Shown here one piece after another: positions 52,308 through 61,600 of a stretch of DNA of 64,000 nucleotides. The position numbers were made by a program, and so were the translations under genes. This DNA comes from Agreia sp. Leaf210 (GTDB lineage: Bacteria; Actinomycetota; Actinomycetes; Actinomycetales; Microbacteriaceae): contig NZ_LMKK01000002.1 of assembly GCF_001421485.1 (NCBI RefSeq), positions 591,561 to 655,560 on the forward strand. Reading direction: 5' to 3'. A model generated the notes under the pieces. That model had not been told where the DNA came from. It did no database searches and worked only from the letters and a program-made list of their open reading frames with translations. Each line of letters opens with the position of its first letter. The stretch's first letter is position 1.

Positions 52308-53882
52308 TTACTTGATTCCGGCAAGATCGATCGTCCAGACCGGGTTCAGGCTGACCGCGGTGATGCTCTTCGAGGTGACCACGTTCTGAGCCGGCTGCAG
52401 CAGCGGAACGAACGGGCCGGAGGCGTTCTGCGCCTTCTGCAGGGCCGCGTAGGCGCTCTGGCGCTCGTCGGTCGAGACGGCAGCCTTGGCTGCGGTGGCC
52501 AGATCGGTCACCGTCTGGTCTGCGCCAGCAGCCCAACCGGCGCGCAGGCCGACGAGCTCGCCGGGCGTGAACGCGAGGTAGTTCGACGGGTCGGGGAAGT
52601 CGGGGCCCCAGTACCAGAGACCCACGGTCTCCTTGCCGTTGCGGTAGGCGTCGAGCTCGGTGGCGACCGGCGCGGGAGCCAGCACGATGTTGATGCCGAC
52701 CTCCTTCAGCTGGGCCTGCACGGACTCAGCGACGCTCTGCAGCGACAGGCCCTGAACGGTGATGTCGTTCGGGAAGTTGAGCGTGACATCCTCGCCCTTG
52801 TATCCCGAGGAGGCGAGCGCCGCCTTGGCTGCGGCGGCATCGTGCTGGTTGCCGTCGGATGCGTCGATCGCGCCCACGAAGAGCGACGGGATGAATCCAC
52901 CGGGCTGAACGGATCCGTCACCGGCGAGGTCGACGATCTTGTTGTAGTCGATACCGGCCTTGACCGCTTTCAGGAAGTCGGGGTTGCTGGTGATCGCAGA
53001 GACGGACGGATCCTGGTTCAGGAGAAGGAAGATCATGTAACGCGAGGGGCTCGAGAGCACGGTCACGTCGGAACTGCCGACCTCCGCGACCTGGTCGGGG
53101 TTCAGGTCGAGGGCGACCTGCGACTCACCGGCCTGGATGTTGAGCTTCTGTGTCGGGCCCTGCACATTGCGCAGAACCACGCGGTCGTAGGCCGGGGCAT
53201 CGCCCGTGTACTTCGGGTTCTTGGTGAAGACCACCTGCGAGGCCACGTCGAACGATTCGAGCATGTACGGGCCGGAGCCGGCGGATGCGCCGTTCAGGTA
53301 GGCCTCGGCACCGTCGGCGTCGGTTGCGGTTCCGCCGTTGGATTCGACGACCTTCTTGTTCACGACGCTGAGCGCAGGGTTCGGAAGGATGTACGGAAGC
53401 GCCGGGTTCGGCGTGGCCGCGGTGAGCGTGAGCGTGGTGTCGCTCGTCTTCGCGACAGTGATTCCCTCGAGCAGGAACGAGGGATTGCCCTTGATTCCCT
53501 GCACGCGCTGCAACGAGAAGACGGCGTCGTCGACGGTCACGGGGGTGCCGTCGGAGAAGACATGGCCATCTGCCATCGTGAGAGTCATCACCGTGTTGTC
53601 GGCGTTCATCTCGTAGCTCGCGAGTCCGTCGACAGGCTTCGTCACGTCGTCACCCTTGAAGGTGAGGAGCGTCTCGTAGAGAGCCTTGGCGACGATCGAT
53701 CCCGTCGTCTCGTACTCGCGGTTGGGGTCGGCCGTCTTCAGGTCGAACGACGAGTCGACGACGACGGACTTGCCGCCGGACGCGCTCGAGTCGCTCGAGC
53801 CCGCGCTGCAAGCGGTGATGCCGAGCGTAGCGACGACGGCGATGCCGACGATGCCGACGACGCGGCGGAATGGTGACAACAC
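52308..53882 (-). CDS. peptide ABC transporter substrate-binding lipoprotein (family 5)
   Basis: A 524-residue binding protein. The N-terminus has a signal peptide ending in the lipobox ITAC with Cys25 as lipidation site. The mature protein has family 5 features: LYETLLTFKG, YEMNADNTVMTLTMADGHVFSDGTPVTVDDAVFS, and later WYWGPDFPDPSNYLAF. It is the first gene of the operon. The start is GTG 53882 with an AGGAG ribosome binding site. An Lrp-type regulator is encoded divergently, 260 bp away. Confidence 0.93.
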   Translation of the reverse strand: MLSPFRRVVGIVGIAVVATLGITACSAGSSDSSASGGKSVVVDSSFDLKTADPNREYETTGSIVAKALYETLLTFKGDDVTKPVDGLASYEMNADNTVMTLTMADGHVFSDGTPVTVDDAVFSLQRVQGIKGNPSFLLEGITVAKTSDTTLTLTAATPNPALPYILPNPALSVVNKKVVESNGGTATDADGAEAYLNGASAGSGPYMLESFDVASQVVFTKNPKYTGDAPAYDRVVLRNVQGPTQKLNIQAGESQVALDLNPDQVAEVGSSDVTVLSSPSRYMIFLLLNQDPSVSAITSNPDFLKAVKAGIDYNKIVDLAGDGSVQPGGFIPSLFVGAIDASDGNQHDAAAAKAALASSGYKGEDVTLNFPNDITVQGLSLQSVAESVQAQLKEVGINIVLAPAPVATELDAYRNGKETVGLWYWGPDFPDPSNYLAFTPGELVGLRAGWAAGADQTVTDLATAAKAAVSTDERQSAYAALQKAQNASGPFVPLLQPAQNVVTSKSITAVSLNPVWTIDLAGIK

Positions 53883-54001
53883 GAGGGTGGTCTCCTATCG
53901 GGTGATGAAGGTGCTTATCGGGTGAGGGAGGATGCTGGGCGAGTCTGTTACTGCGGTCGGTCAGTGAATTCTGCACTAACCAGATGTGGAATGTTGTCTT
54001 G

Positions 54002-54031
54002 AAATTACTTCTCACACAGATCAAGTGTCAA
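54002..54031 (-). promoter_or_regulatory. candidate promoter of the peptide ABC operon
   Basis: On the minus strand TTGACA (54026-54031) is followed, after 18 bp, by TAATTT (54002-54007), about 120 bp upstream of the binding-protein start. It lies in the AT-rich 260-bp divergent region, which holds no other gene and is probably the Lrp control region. Confidence 0.5.
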
Positions 54032-54142
54032 TCTGACGGTTCGATATCAGGACAAAGTGGTGACAGCGTGCGGTATAGCGACATAACATCTCTAAATGAG
54101 AGATTCTGCAGCCGCAGACACGGACAAAACAGGGGGTCGACT

Positions 54143-54727
54143 TTGGATCTTGATGAGACGCACGTGCGCATGCTGGAGATCCTGAGAGACAACGGGCGCA
54201 TCTCGATCGCCACACTCTCTGAAGAACTGGGCATCTCGCGCTCCAACGCATACACGCGCTACGAGTCCCTGGTGCGTAACGGAGTGATCCGCGGGGTGCA
54301 TGCCGACATCGATCCGACCGCCGTCGGCCTGAATGTCGCCGCCATGGTGTTCGTCACCGTCAGGCAGAGCCAGTGGTCCGATTTCCGCAGCAGACTCTCC
54401 ACCCTCGACGAGCTCGAATCGTTCACGGTGATGACCGGCGAGCACGACGCCATGCTGCTGGTTCGGGGCTCGGGCGTCGCGGCCATCCACGATCTCGTTG
54501 CCACCCGGCTCGCGCAATGGCCGTCGGTCAAGGCCACCGTGACCGTCTTCATCATGGACGAGATGTCGTCGAACGTCTCGCTGCGCATGGGAGCCTCGGC
54601 AAGCGACACCCTGCAGCAATCCGGCGAGCGCTACGGCATGACGCGGTTCGTGCGAACGAGTGACGAGCGCGCGAAGAGCGCCGAGAACGCGCAGAACGCT
54701 AGGCGCGCACCTCGCGGCACACGCTGA
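54143..54727 (+). CDS. Lrp/AsnC-family transcriptional regulator
   Basis: About 194 residues from TTG 54143, which directly precedes the conserved start LDLDETHVRMLEILRDNGRISIATLSEELGISRSNAYTRYESLVRNGVIRGVHADIDP (helix-turn-helix). An RAM/AsnC ligand domain follows (AAMVFVTVRQSQWSDFRSRLSTLDELESFTVMTGEHDAMLLVRG). The upstream frame to 53984 lies in the control region. The position between the peptide importer operon (divergent) and a Xaa-Pro-type peptidase suggests an amino-acid-responsive regulator of both. A C-terminal tail of about 30 basic residues is unusual. Confidence 0.87.
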   Translation: MDLDETHVRMLEILRDNGRISIATLSEELGISRSNAYTRYESLVRNGVIRGVHADIDPTAVGLNVAAMVFVTVRQSQWSDFRSRLSTLDELESFTVMTGEHDAMLLVRGSGVAAIHDLVATRLAQWPSVKATVTVFIMDEMSSNVSLRMGASASDTLQQSGERYGMTRFVRTSDERAKSAENAQNARRAPRGTR

Positions 54728-55085
54728 CGTGGTCGGCCCCGTCGGGGCCCACGAAGTCTTCGGTCAGCTCAAGAACGCCATCGGCCGTGCGGCTGACCAC
54801 GGAGGTGGCGGAGCCGGCGGTCGTGGAACCGTCGACGCCGAGGTGCACGAACGACACGTGCAGCACGTCGCGGTCACGGTAGCCACTGAAGCGACCCACC
54901 GTCACGGTGTCCCCCGTGTACTCGCCCCAGATGACGCCACGATCCTCGCGATAGTGAAAACGCGACGGCGCCGTCGTCGACACCGCACTGGCCGTCGACG
55001 AGACCATGTCGAACACCGTGTCGTCGATCGATTCGTCGAAGGTGTCAAAGGCTGCGGCAGAGGATGCGTCGGAGGAGGTGCTCAT
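54699..55085 (-). CDS. small hypothetical protein of the 'n-acetylglutamate synthase'-named type
   Basis: A 128-residue soluble protein. Its first 40 residues are Ser/Asp-rich; then FHYREDRGVIWGEYTGDTVTVGRFSGYRDRDVLHVSFVHLGVDG and GVLELTEDFVG form strands in the pattern of small beta-barrel proteins that are often named n-acetylglutamate synthase in databases without experimental support. No such reaction should be assumed. Its 3' end overlaps the convergent lrp gene by 29 bp. Confidence 0.6.
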   Translation of the reverse strand: MSTSSDASSAAAFDTFDESIDDTVFDMVSSTASAVSTTAPSRFHYREDRGVIWGEYTGDTVTVGRFSGYRDRDVLHVSFVHLGVDGSTTAGSATSVVSRTADGVLELTEDFVGPDGADHVSVCREVRA

Positions 55086-55268
55086 GATCGCCCACTGTTG
55101 CGGAACGCGGTTCCGCTCGTCAATTCGCGGGCAGAAAGTCCATCGGCAGATGTCAGCTACATGACATTCGTGGACGAATCGACGCCGTTATCGACGCACT
55201 CAGGACAAAATGCCGACCAGGTCGTAACGAGCTTGAAACGTGATCGACGAAAGGACTAATTTGCAGAC

Positions 55269-56708
55269 ATGACTACTCTTTCGCCGGCGCCGCGAGACCC
55301 CCGGATGCCTCGGCTGCCCACCTCCGAGACGTTCCGCGACTTCATGGCGGGCGGCTGGGCGCAGCCCGATCGCACCGCTCGCGTCACGCCCGGCGCAGCC
55401 GAGGCCGCTGCCGCTCATCGAGCACGACTCTCGGGTCGTTTCCCCGCAGCGACCCTGGTCGTCGCGAGCGGACGCAGCGCCGTTCGTTCCAACGACACCG
55501 AGTTCGGCTTCCGGCCGCACAGCGACTTCGCCTGGCTCACCGGATGCGTCGCCGAGGCGGCTGTCGTCGTGATGCGGCCCACGGCATCCGGCCACGACGC
55601 CGTGCTCTACCTGACCGAACCCGCCTACGCGGGCGAGGAGGCCTTCTACGCCGATGCGATGCGCGGCGAGCTGTGGGTCGGAGCCGCTCCCGGCCTCGAC
55701 GACTGGGCGAGCGCGCTGCAGGTCGAGGTGCGTTCACTGGCCGTGCTCGCCGATGATCTTCGCGTAATCCACGGCGCTGTCTCCGGCGACGTGCTCTCTG
55801 CGGGGGCGGTCGAACCCGCGTTGGTCGAGAGCGGCATCGACGTGGCGTCGCCCGAACTCGAGCGGGTCCTCTCAGACCTCAAGCTCGTCAAAGACGAGTG
55901 GGAGATCGGCCAGCTGCGCGCTGCGGTCGACGCCACGGTCGACGGCTTCGCTGCCGTCGTCGCAGAGCTGCCGGCCGCGATCTCCGGCCGAGGCGAGCGC
56001 TGGCTGCAGGCCACCTTCGAGCGCCACTCCCGCCAGGGCGCGAACGGTGTCGGCTACACCACAGTCATGGGCTCGGGGCCGAACGCGGCCACTCTGCACT
56101 GGACGCGCTGCGACGGCCCGGTGAGCGCCGATCACCTCGTACTTCTCGATGCCGGAGTCGAGGTCGACACCCTCTATACGGCGGATGTCACGCGCGCCTT
56201 CCCGGCATCCGGCACCTTCTCGCCCGCCCAGCGCCGGGTGTACGAACTCGTGCTCGAGGCGCGGGCGGCCGCGCTCTCGACGCTGCGACCGGGCGCCCTG
56301 TTCTCCGACTTCCAGGAGGCGGCGCACGACGTGATCGCGCGCGGTCTGTACAGCTGGGGCATCCTGCCCGGAACGCTCGAGGAGGCGCTCAGCCCCGAAG
56401 GGCAGTACCACCGCCGCTATGCGATCTGCGGAAACGGGCACCATCTCGGCCTCGACGTGCACGACTGCGCCAAGACCAGCGAGGAACTCTATCTGCGCAC
56501 GCCGCTCGTCGCCGGGATGGTGCTCACGGTCGAGCCGGGGATCTACTTCCATGCCAATGACCTCACGCTTCCCGAGGAGTTGCGCGGCATCGGAGCGCGC
56601 ATCGAAGACGATCTGCTGATCACCGACTCGGGGTACGAGAATCTCTCGGGGGCGCTGCCGGTAGAGGTCGACGACGTCGAGGCGTGGGTGCGTACGCTGA
56701 CGCAGTAG
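55269..56708 (+). CDS. pepP: Xaa-Pro aminopeptidase (M24, aminopeptidase P family)
   Basis: A 479-residue metallopeptidase. The N-terminal domain includes FGFRPHSDFAWLTGC; the pita-bread catalytic domain carries the five metal ligands in LLDAGVEVD (Asp about 293), YTADVTRAFP (Asp about 304), GNGHHLGLDVHD (His about 391), TVEPGIYF (Glu about 421) and GARIEDDLL (Glu about 443). It releases the N-terminal residue in front of proline. It lies 541 bp after the lrp stop on the same strand, with a small minus-strand gene between, and fits breakdown of imported proline-containing peptides. Confidence 0.93.
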   Translation: MTTLSPAPRDPRMPRLPTSETFRDFMAGGWAQPDRTARVTPGAAEAAAAHRARLSGRFPAATLVVASGRSAVRSNDTEFGFRPHSDFAWLTGCVAEAAVVVMRPTASGHDAVLYLTEPAYAGEEAFYADAMRGELWVGAAPGLDDWASALQVEVRSLAVLADDLRVIHGAVSGDVLSAGAVEPALVESGIDVASPELERVLSDLKLVKDEWEIGQLRAAVDATVDGFAAVVAELPAAISGRGERWLQATFERHSRQGANGVGYTTVMGSGPNAATLHWTRCDGPVSADHLVLLDAGVEVDTLYTADVTRAFPASGTFSPAQRRVYELVLEARAAALSTLRPGALFSDFQEAAHDVIARGLYSWGILPGTLEEALSPEGQYHRRYAICGNGHHLGLDVHDCAKTSEELYLRTPLVAGMVLTVEPGIYFHANDLTLPEELRGIGARIEDDLLITDSGYENLSGALPVEVDDVEAWVRTLTQ

Positions 56709-56778
56709 CCGCCCGCGCGCTCACAAAGGTCGAGTCGACGCGGCAGAAGCAGCTGTCGGCCGAGAAGCGCGCCGTGCC

Positions 56779-56815
56779 CGGGCGAGCGCGCCGTGCGCGG
56801 ATGCGCGTTCGCCCG
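56779..56815. repeat. GC-rich hairpin downstream of pepP
   Basis: CGGGCGAGCGCGC (56779-56791) and GCGCGTTCGCCCG (56803-56815) pair over 13 bp with one mismatch and a loop of 11. It lies 70 bases after the pepP stop and lacks a T-run. The remainder of 56709-56882 has no gene. Confidence 0.65.
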
Positions 56816-56882
56816 CCAACAGCGCGCTCGGCGGTTGCGCGGCCTCGGGTCACCCCGTCTCGCCTCCGTGCGACGATAAGTC

Positions 56883-57260
56883 ATGCCCGAATCAGCGCTC
56901 ACGGATGCCGAACTGCGGCTTCTCGAGGCGCAGTTGCGCGAGCGTCGGTTCGACATCGACAGAGAACTCGGCGGGCTGGCGCAGACGCTCGTCGAGGTGC
57001 GCGAGGCGCGCGGCGCGGAGTCGGTCGACGACGAGCACGACCCCGAGGGCCCGACACTCTCGAGCGAGTGGTCACGCATCCACGGGGTGCACGGCGAGCT
57101 GGCGAGCGCGTCGGAGGCGGTCGACGCGGCCCTCGAGCGCCTTGCCGCGGGTACGTACGGCACCTGCACCCGATGCAGCCTGCCAATCGGGTTCGCGCGC
57201 CTCGAAGCGCGGCCCGAGGCCACGCTCTGCATCGCGTGCGCCCGTGCCACGGAGCGCTGA
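56883..57260 (+). CDS. TraR/DksA-type zinc finger protein
   Basis: A 125-residue protein: an N-terminal coiled coil (ALTDAELRLLEAQLRERRFDIDREL), an acidic hinge (DDEHDPEGP), and the C-terminal four-cysteine finger GTCTRCSLPIGFARLEARPEATLCIACA. This is the TraR/DksA layout. Proteins of this size in Actinobacteria may act on RNA polymerase, but a role in the stringent response is not shown here. Confidence 0.85.
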   Translation: MPESALTDAELRLLEAQLRERRFDIDRELGGLAQTLVEVREARGAESVDDEHDPEGPTLSSEWSRIHGVHGELASASEAVDAALERLAAGTYGTCTRCSLPIGFARLEARPEATLCIACARATER

Positions 57261-57292
57261 GCCCGCCGGAGGCCGATGACTATGCTGGCCGC

Positions 57293-57505
57293 ATGGTCGC
57301 CAACTCGGAATCCCTGGTCTTCGCTACGTTCTTCGCCTATGCCATCGGTCTCGCGATCGGCGCCCTCGTTCTCTACATGGTGATTCGAGCGGCGGTCGTG
57401 TCGGCGCTCTACAAGCACCAGCTCTGGCTCGAGGAGTACCGCCCGGCCACGAACCCCGGACCGCAGCCCCCGGCCGCGCCACCCGCCGCCCCACCCGTTC
57501 CCTGA
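57293..57505 (+). CDS. small single-span membrane protein, hypothetical (70 aa)
   Basis: A 70-residue protein: one hydrophobic segment (LVFATFFAYAIGLAIGALVLYMVIRAAVVSALY), then a short amphipathic stretch (KHQLWLEEYRP) and a Pro/Ala-rich tail. The ATG at 57293 lies 32 bp after the zinc finger gene; the two may be cotranscribed. No family is recognised. Confidence 0.55.
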   Translation: MVANSESLVFATFFAYAIGLAIGALVLYMVIRAAVVSALYKHQLWLEEYRPATNPGPQPPAAPPAAPPVP

Positions 57506-57539
57506 GCCCTGCGCCTGGCGCCGAAGCCCGAGCCCGCCA

Positions 57540-57609
57540 CCGAGATGACAGTTCGCGTCGCGTCAGGGCCCCGAGATCGCGGTTCGATGCAGCGGAAGTG
57601 TCATCTCGG
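57540..57609. repeat. inverted repeat between two convergent genes
   Basis: CCGAGATGACA (57540-57550) and TGTCATCTCGG (57599-57609), perfect over 11 bp with a loop of 48. It lies between the stops of the small membrane protein gene (57505) and the LysR gene (57625), where a bidirectional terminator would be expected. Confidence 0.75.
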
Positions 57610-57624
57610 CATCCAGAAGAGGCG

Positions 57625-58515
57625 TCACGCCGCGATCTCCTCGAGCACCTCTCTGAACGCCACCGTCGCGGGGTGATGCGCCCCGCTGTCGCGCACCGAG
57701 GTGAAGATCGACCGGCGCGCATCCCCCGCCAGCTCGATGAGTCGGCAACTCGTCTCGCGTCCCGCCCACACGAGTTCGGGCATCAGCGCCACGGCGTTGC
57801 CCGATTCGATCAGGCGGATCTGAGCCTGCAGGTCTGCCGTCTCGTAGCGCACATCGGGCTCGAATCCGGCGATGCGGCAGCGCTGCAGTGCCCAGTGCCG
57901 AGAGGCGGCGCCCGCCGGCTCCATCACCCAGGGCAGGTCGTGCGCATCCTCGATCGACTCGACGCCGTGGATCTGCCGACCGGCGGGAGGAACGGCGAGA
58001 GAGACCGCGTCAGACGTGAGCCACTTCTTGTCGAGCTCCGGATGCCGCGGCGCCGCGTGCGCCGGGTACTCCTCGGCGACCACCATGTCGAAGTCGCGGG
58101 CCCAGGTTTCGTAGAGTGCCGTCTCGGGTTCGCGCTGCACCATCTCGACCCGCACCTCGGGATAGCGGGAGCGCATGAGGCTCAGCGCATCCGGCATCAG
58201 TGCCAGCGCGGCCGACTGGAACACGGCGACCCGCACACTGCCGGTGACGGCGGTCAGCGAGGCCGCGAGCGTGGCTTCGGCGCTCTCGAGGATCTCGAGC
58301 ATCGCGGCGGTCTGAGCCACCAGAATCTCGGCCTGCGGGGTGAGTTGTACGCGCCGCCCTACCTTGCGCAACAGCTCGACGCCCGTCTCTTTCTCGAGCA
58401 GCGCGAGCTGCTGAGACACCGATGACGGGCTGAAATTCATGGCCGACGCGACCTCGGCCAGGGTGCCACGAATCTTGAGTTCACGCAGGATGCGCAAGCG
58501 CCGGGCATCGAGCAT
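57625..58515 (-). CDS. LysR-family regulator, probably of putA
   Basis: A 296-residue LysR regulator. The winged helix is RRLRILRELKIRGTLAEVASAMNFSPSSVSQQLALLEKETGVELLRKVGRRVQLT (about 5-60), followed by the two-lobed effector domain (GSVRVAVFQSAALALMPDALSLMRSRYPEVRVEMVQ). It is divergent from putA with 90 bp between the starts; that spacer holds two palindromes. A proline-responsive activator is the simplest inference, but the effector is not shown. Confidence 0.88.
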   Translation of the reverse strand: MLDARRLRILRELKIRGTLAEVASAMNFSPSSVSQQLALLEKETGVELLRKVGRRVQLTPQAEILVAQTAAMLEILESAEATLAASLTAVTGSVRVAVFQSAALALMPDALSLMRSRYPEVRVEMVQREPETALYETWARDFDMVVAEEYPAHAAPRHPELDKKWLTSDAVSLAVPPAGRQIHGVESIEDAHDLPWVMEPAGAASRHWALQRCRIAGFEPDVRYETADLQAQIRLIESGNAVALMPELVWAGRETSCRLIELAGDARRSIFTSVRDSGAHHPATVAFREVLEEIAA

Positions 58516-58531
58516 CGTGGCTCCTTCGATT

Positions 58532-58548
58532 CATCGGCTGAGCCGATG
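58532..58548. promoter_or_regulatory. 17-bp palindrome in the LysR-putA region
   Basis: CATCGGCT-G-AGCCGATG, a perfect 8-bp inverted repeat around a single G. It lies 16 bp before the LysR start and 57 bp before the putA start, where an autoregulatory LysR site is expected. Confidence 0.65.
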
Positions 58549-58568
58549 TTTATTGGTTATGAAAGGTC

Positions 58569-58582
58569 ACTTTATCTAAAGT
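58569..58582. promoter_or_regulatory. AT-rich palindrome near the putA promoter
   Basis: ACTTTA-TC-TAAAGT, a perfect 6-bp inverted repeat, 23 bp before the putA ATG. TAAAGT within it is a possible -10, with TTGGTT 18 bp upstream as a possible -35, so a protein bound here would overlap the promoter. Confidence 0.5.
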
Positions 58583-58605
58583 AAGCGGCATCCCATACTG
58601 AACCC

Positions 58606-61600
58606 ATGACCGACATTGCCTCTAACCCGGAAGCGACAATCGAGGCCCTCGACGCCGCGACCCGTTCACGCACCGTTTCCTCGCCCGCCGACCTGCCCAC
58701 CCCCGAGGCGGTCACCGCCCTCGTGCGTCGCTGGCTGACCGAAGCGGCCGCCATTCCCGCCGATGCATCTGCCCAGCGCCTGGCCGGTGTTCTCAAAGAC
58801 CCGAAGGGGCTCGACTTCACCGTCGGCTTCGTCGACGGCGTCGTGCGCCCCGAAGACCTCGGCGTGGCCGCGCGCAATCTGCGCGCCCTCGCTCCGGATG
58901 TGCCCGCCTTCCTGCCCTGGTATCTGAAGAGCGCGGTGCGCCTTGGCGGCCTGGCCGCCCCCATCGCACCGGCCGTCGCCATCCCCATCGCGCGCAAGGT
59001 GCTGCGCGGCATGGTCGGCCACCTCATCATCGACGCCACCGACGCCCGACTCGGGTCGGCCATCGCGAAGCTGCGCAGCCACGGCGAGGGCACGAAGCTC
59101 AACGTCAACCTGCTCGGGGAGGCCGTGCTCGGCGAGGCCGAGGCTGCCCGCCGCCTCGAAGGCACGCATCGCCTGCTCGCACGCGACGACGTCGACTACG
59201 TGTCGATCAAGGTCTCCTCCACCGTCGCGCCGCACTCGGCCTGGGCCTTCGACGAAGCCGTCGCCCACATCGTCGAGCGCCTCACTCCGCTGTTCGAGCG
59301 GGCCGCCAAGGCGACGCCGGCGAAGTTCATCAACCTCGACATGGAGGAGTACAAAGACCTCGACCTCACCATGGCGGTCTTCATGCGCATCCTCGACGAC
59401 CCCCGCTTCCACGAGCTCGAGGCCGGCATCGTGCTGCAGGCCTACCTGCCCGACGCCCTCTCGGCGATGATCCGCCTGCAGGACTGGGCATCCGCTCGCC
59501 GCGCTGCGGGCGGCGCCGGGGTGAAGGTGCGCATCGTCAAGGGCGCGAACCTGCCCATGGAGGAGGTCGAGGCGAGCCTGCACGGCTGGCCGCTGGCGAC
59601 CTGGTCGACCAAGCAGCAGAGCGACACGAACTACAAGCGCGTCGTGAACTATTCGCTGCACCCCGACCGTATCGACAACGTGCGCATCGGAGTCGCGGGC
59701 CACAACCTCTTCGACATCGCCTTCGCGTGGCTGCTCGCCCAGAAGCGCGGCGTGACCGACGGTCTCGAGTTCGAGATGCTGCTCGGCATGGCCCAGGGGC
59801 AGGCCGAGGCCGTGCGCCGCGAGGTCGGCTCGCTGCTGCTGTACACGCCCGTCGTGCACCCGCAGGAGTTCGACGTGGCGATCGCGTACCTCATCCGCCG
59901 TCTCGAAGAAGGCGCCAGCCAGCAGAACTTCATGTCTGCGGTCTTCGAGCTCAGCGAGAACGAGGCGCTGTTCACCCGTGAGCGCGAGCGCTTCGAGGCG
60001 TCGCTGGCCGAGCTCGACGACGCCGTGCCGCAGCCGAACCGCACTCAGAACCGCGGCGCGTCCGAGGCGAAGGCAGCGCGCTCGGGTTTCGACAACACCG
60101 CCGACACCGACCCCGCATTGCCGCAGAACCGTGCGTGGGGTCTCGAGATCCTGCGCCGCGTTCCGTCGTCGCTGCTCGGCGACGACACGATCGCCGCATC
60201 GATGGTGCACGACGAGAACGAATTGGATGCGGTCATCCAGACTGCGGCGACCGCCGGTTCCGCGTGGGGCCAGCTCTCGGGCGCCGAGCGCGCCGAGGTG
60301 CTGCACCGGGCGGGCGACGAACTCGCCCTGGCGCGCGCCGATCTGATGGAGGTCATGGCATCGGAGACCGGCAAGACCCTCGACCAGAGCGATCCTGAGG
60401 TCTCCGAGGCGATCGACTTCGCCCACTTCTACGCCGAGCGGGCACGCGAGCTCGACAGCATCGACGGCGCCACCTTCGTGCCGTCGACTCTGACGGTCGT
60501 CGCTCCCCCGTGGAACTTCCCCGTCGCCATTCCCGCGGGCTCGACCCTCGCCGCCCTCGCCGCCGGTTCGGCCGTCGTCATCAAGCCGGCCCGCCAGGCC
60601 CGCCGCTCCGGAGCTGTCATGGTCGAGGCGCTGTGGCGCGCCGGTGTCCCCCGCGAGGCCCTGCGCCTCGTGCAGCTCGCCGACCAGTCGCTGGGTCGCA
60701 CGCTCATCGCGCACGACGCCGTCGACCGGGTGATCCTCACGGGCGGATACGAGACGGCCGAGCTGTTCCGTTCGTTCCGCCCCGACGTTCCCCTGCTCGC
60801 CGAGACCAGTGGCAAGAACGCCATCATCGTGACGCCCTCCGCCGACCTCGACCTCGCCGTGAAAGACGTCGTCGCCTCGGCGTTCGGGCACGCCGGGCAG
60901 AAGTGCTCGGCCGCGTCGCTCGTGATTCTCGTCGGCTCGGTCGCGACCTCGCGCCGGTTCCGCACTCAATTGGTCGACGCGGTGTCGTCGCTCACGGTCG
61001 GCTACCCGGCCGATCCGAGCACCCAGATGGGGCCGATCATCGAGAAAGCCAAGGGCAAGCTCCTCTCCGGCCTCACGACTCTGGGCGAGGGTGAGAAATG
61101 GCTCGTCGCGCCCAAGAGCCTCGATGACAGCGGCGCCCTCTGGAGCCCCGGGGTGCGCGCCGGCGTGCGCCGCGGTTCCGAGTACCACCTCACCGAATAC
61201 TTCGGACCGATCCTCGGCATCATGACCGCAGCGACCCTCGAGGAGGCCATCGAGATCCAGAACGAGATCGACTACGGGCTCACCGCCGGGCTGCACTCGC
61301 TGAACTCGTCAGAACTCGGCGTGTGGCTGTCGCGCATCCAGGCCGGAAATCTCTACGTCAACCGCGGAACGACCGGCGCGATCGTGCGTCGGCAGCCCTT
61401 CGGCGGCTGGAAGAAGTCGGTCGTCGGCCCCGGCTCGAAGGCGGGCGGACCGAACTACCTCCTCGGTCTCGGCTCGTGGACGACGGCGGTCAGTCACGCC
61501 GACGCCCCCGTGGCCAACGCGTCTGTTCGACGACTGATCGACGCCGCCGCGACCGAGCTGAGCGCCGACGACTTCGGGAGTCTGCGCCGCGCGGCCGCGA

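Noticed and set aside
54699-55085. Assignment as N-acetylglutamate synthase
   Set aside because: No GNAT acetyl-CoA binding motif is visible; the name is a database habit for this kind of small beta-rich protein.
58666-61296. An 876-codon minus-strand frame opposite putA
   Set aside because: Low-complexity antisense product without start signal; PutA on the plus strand accounts for the DNA fully.
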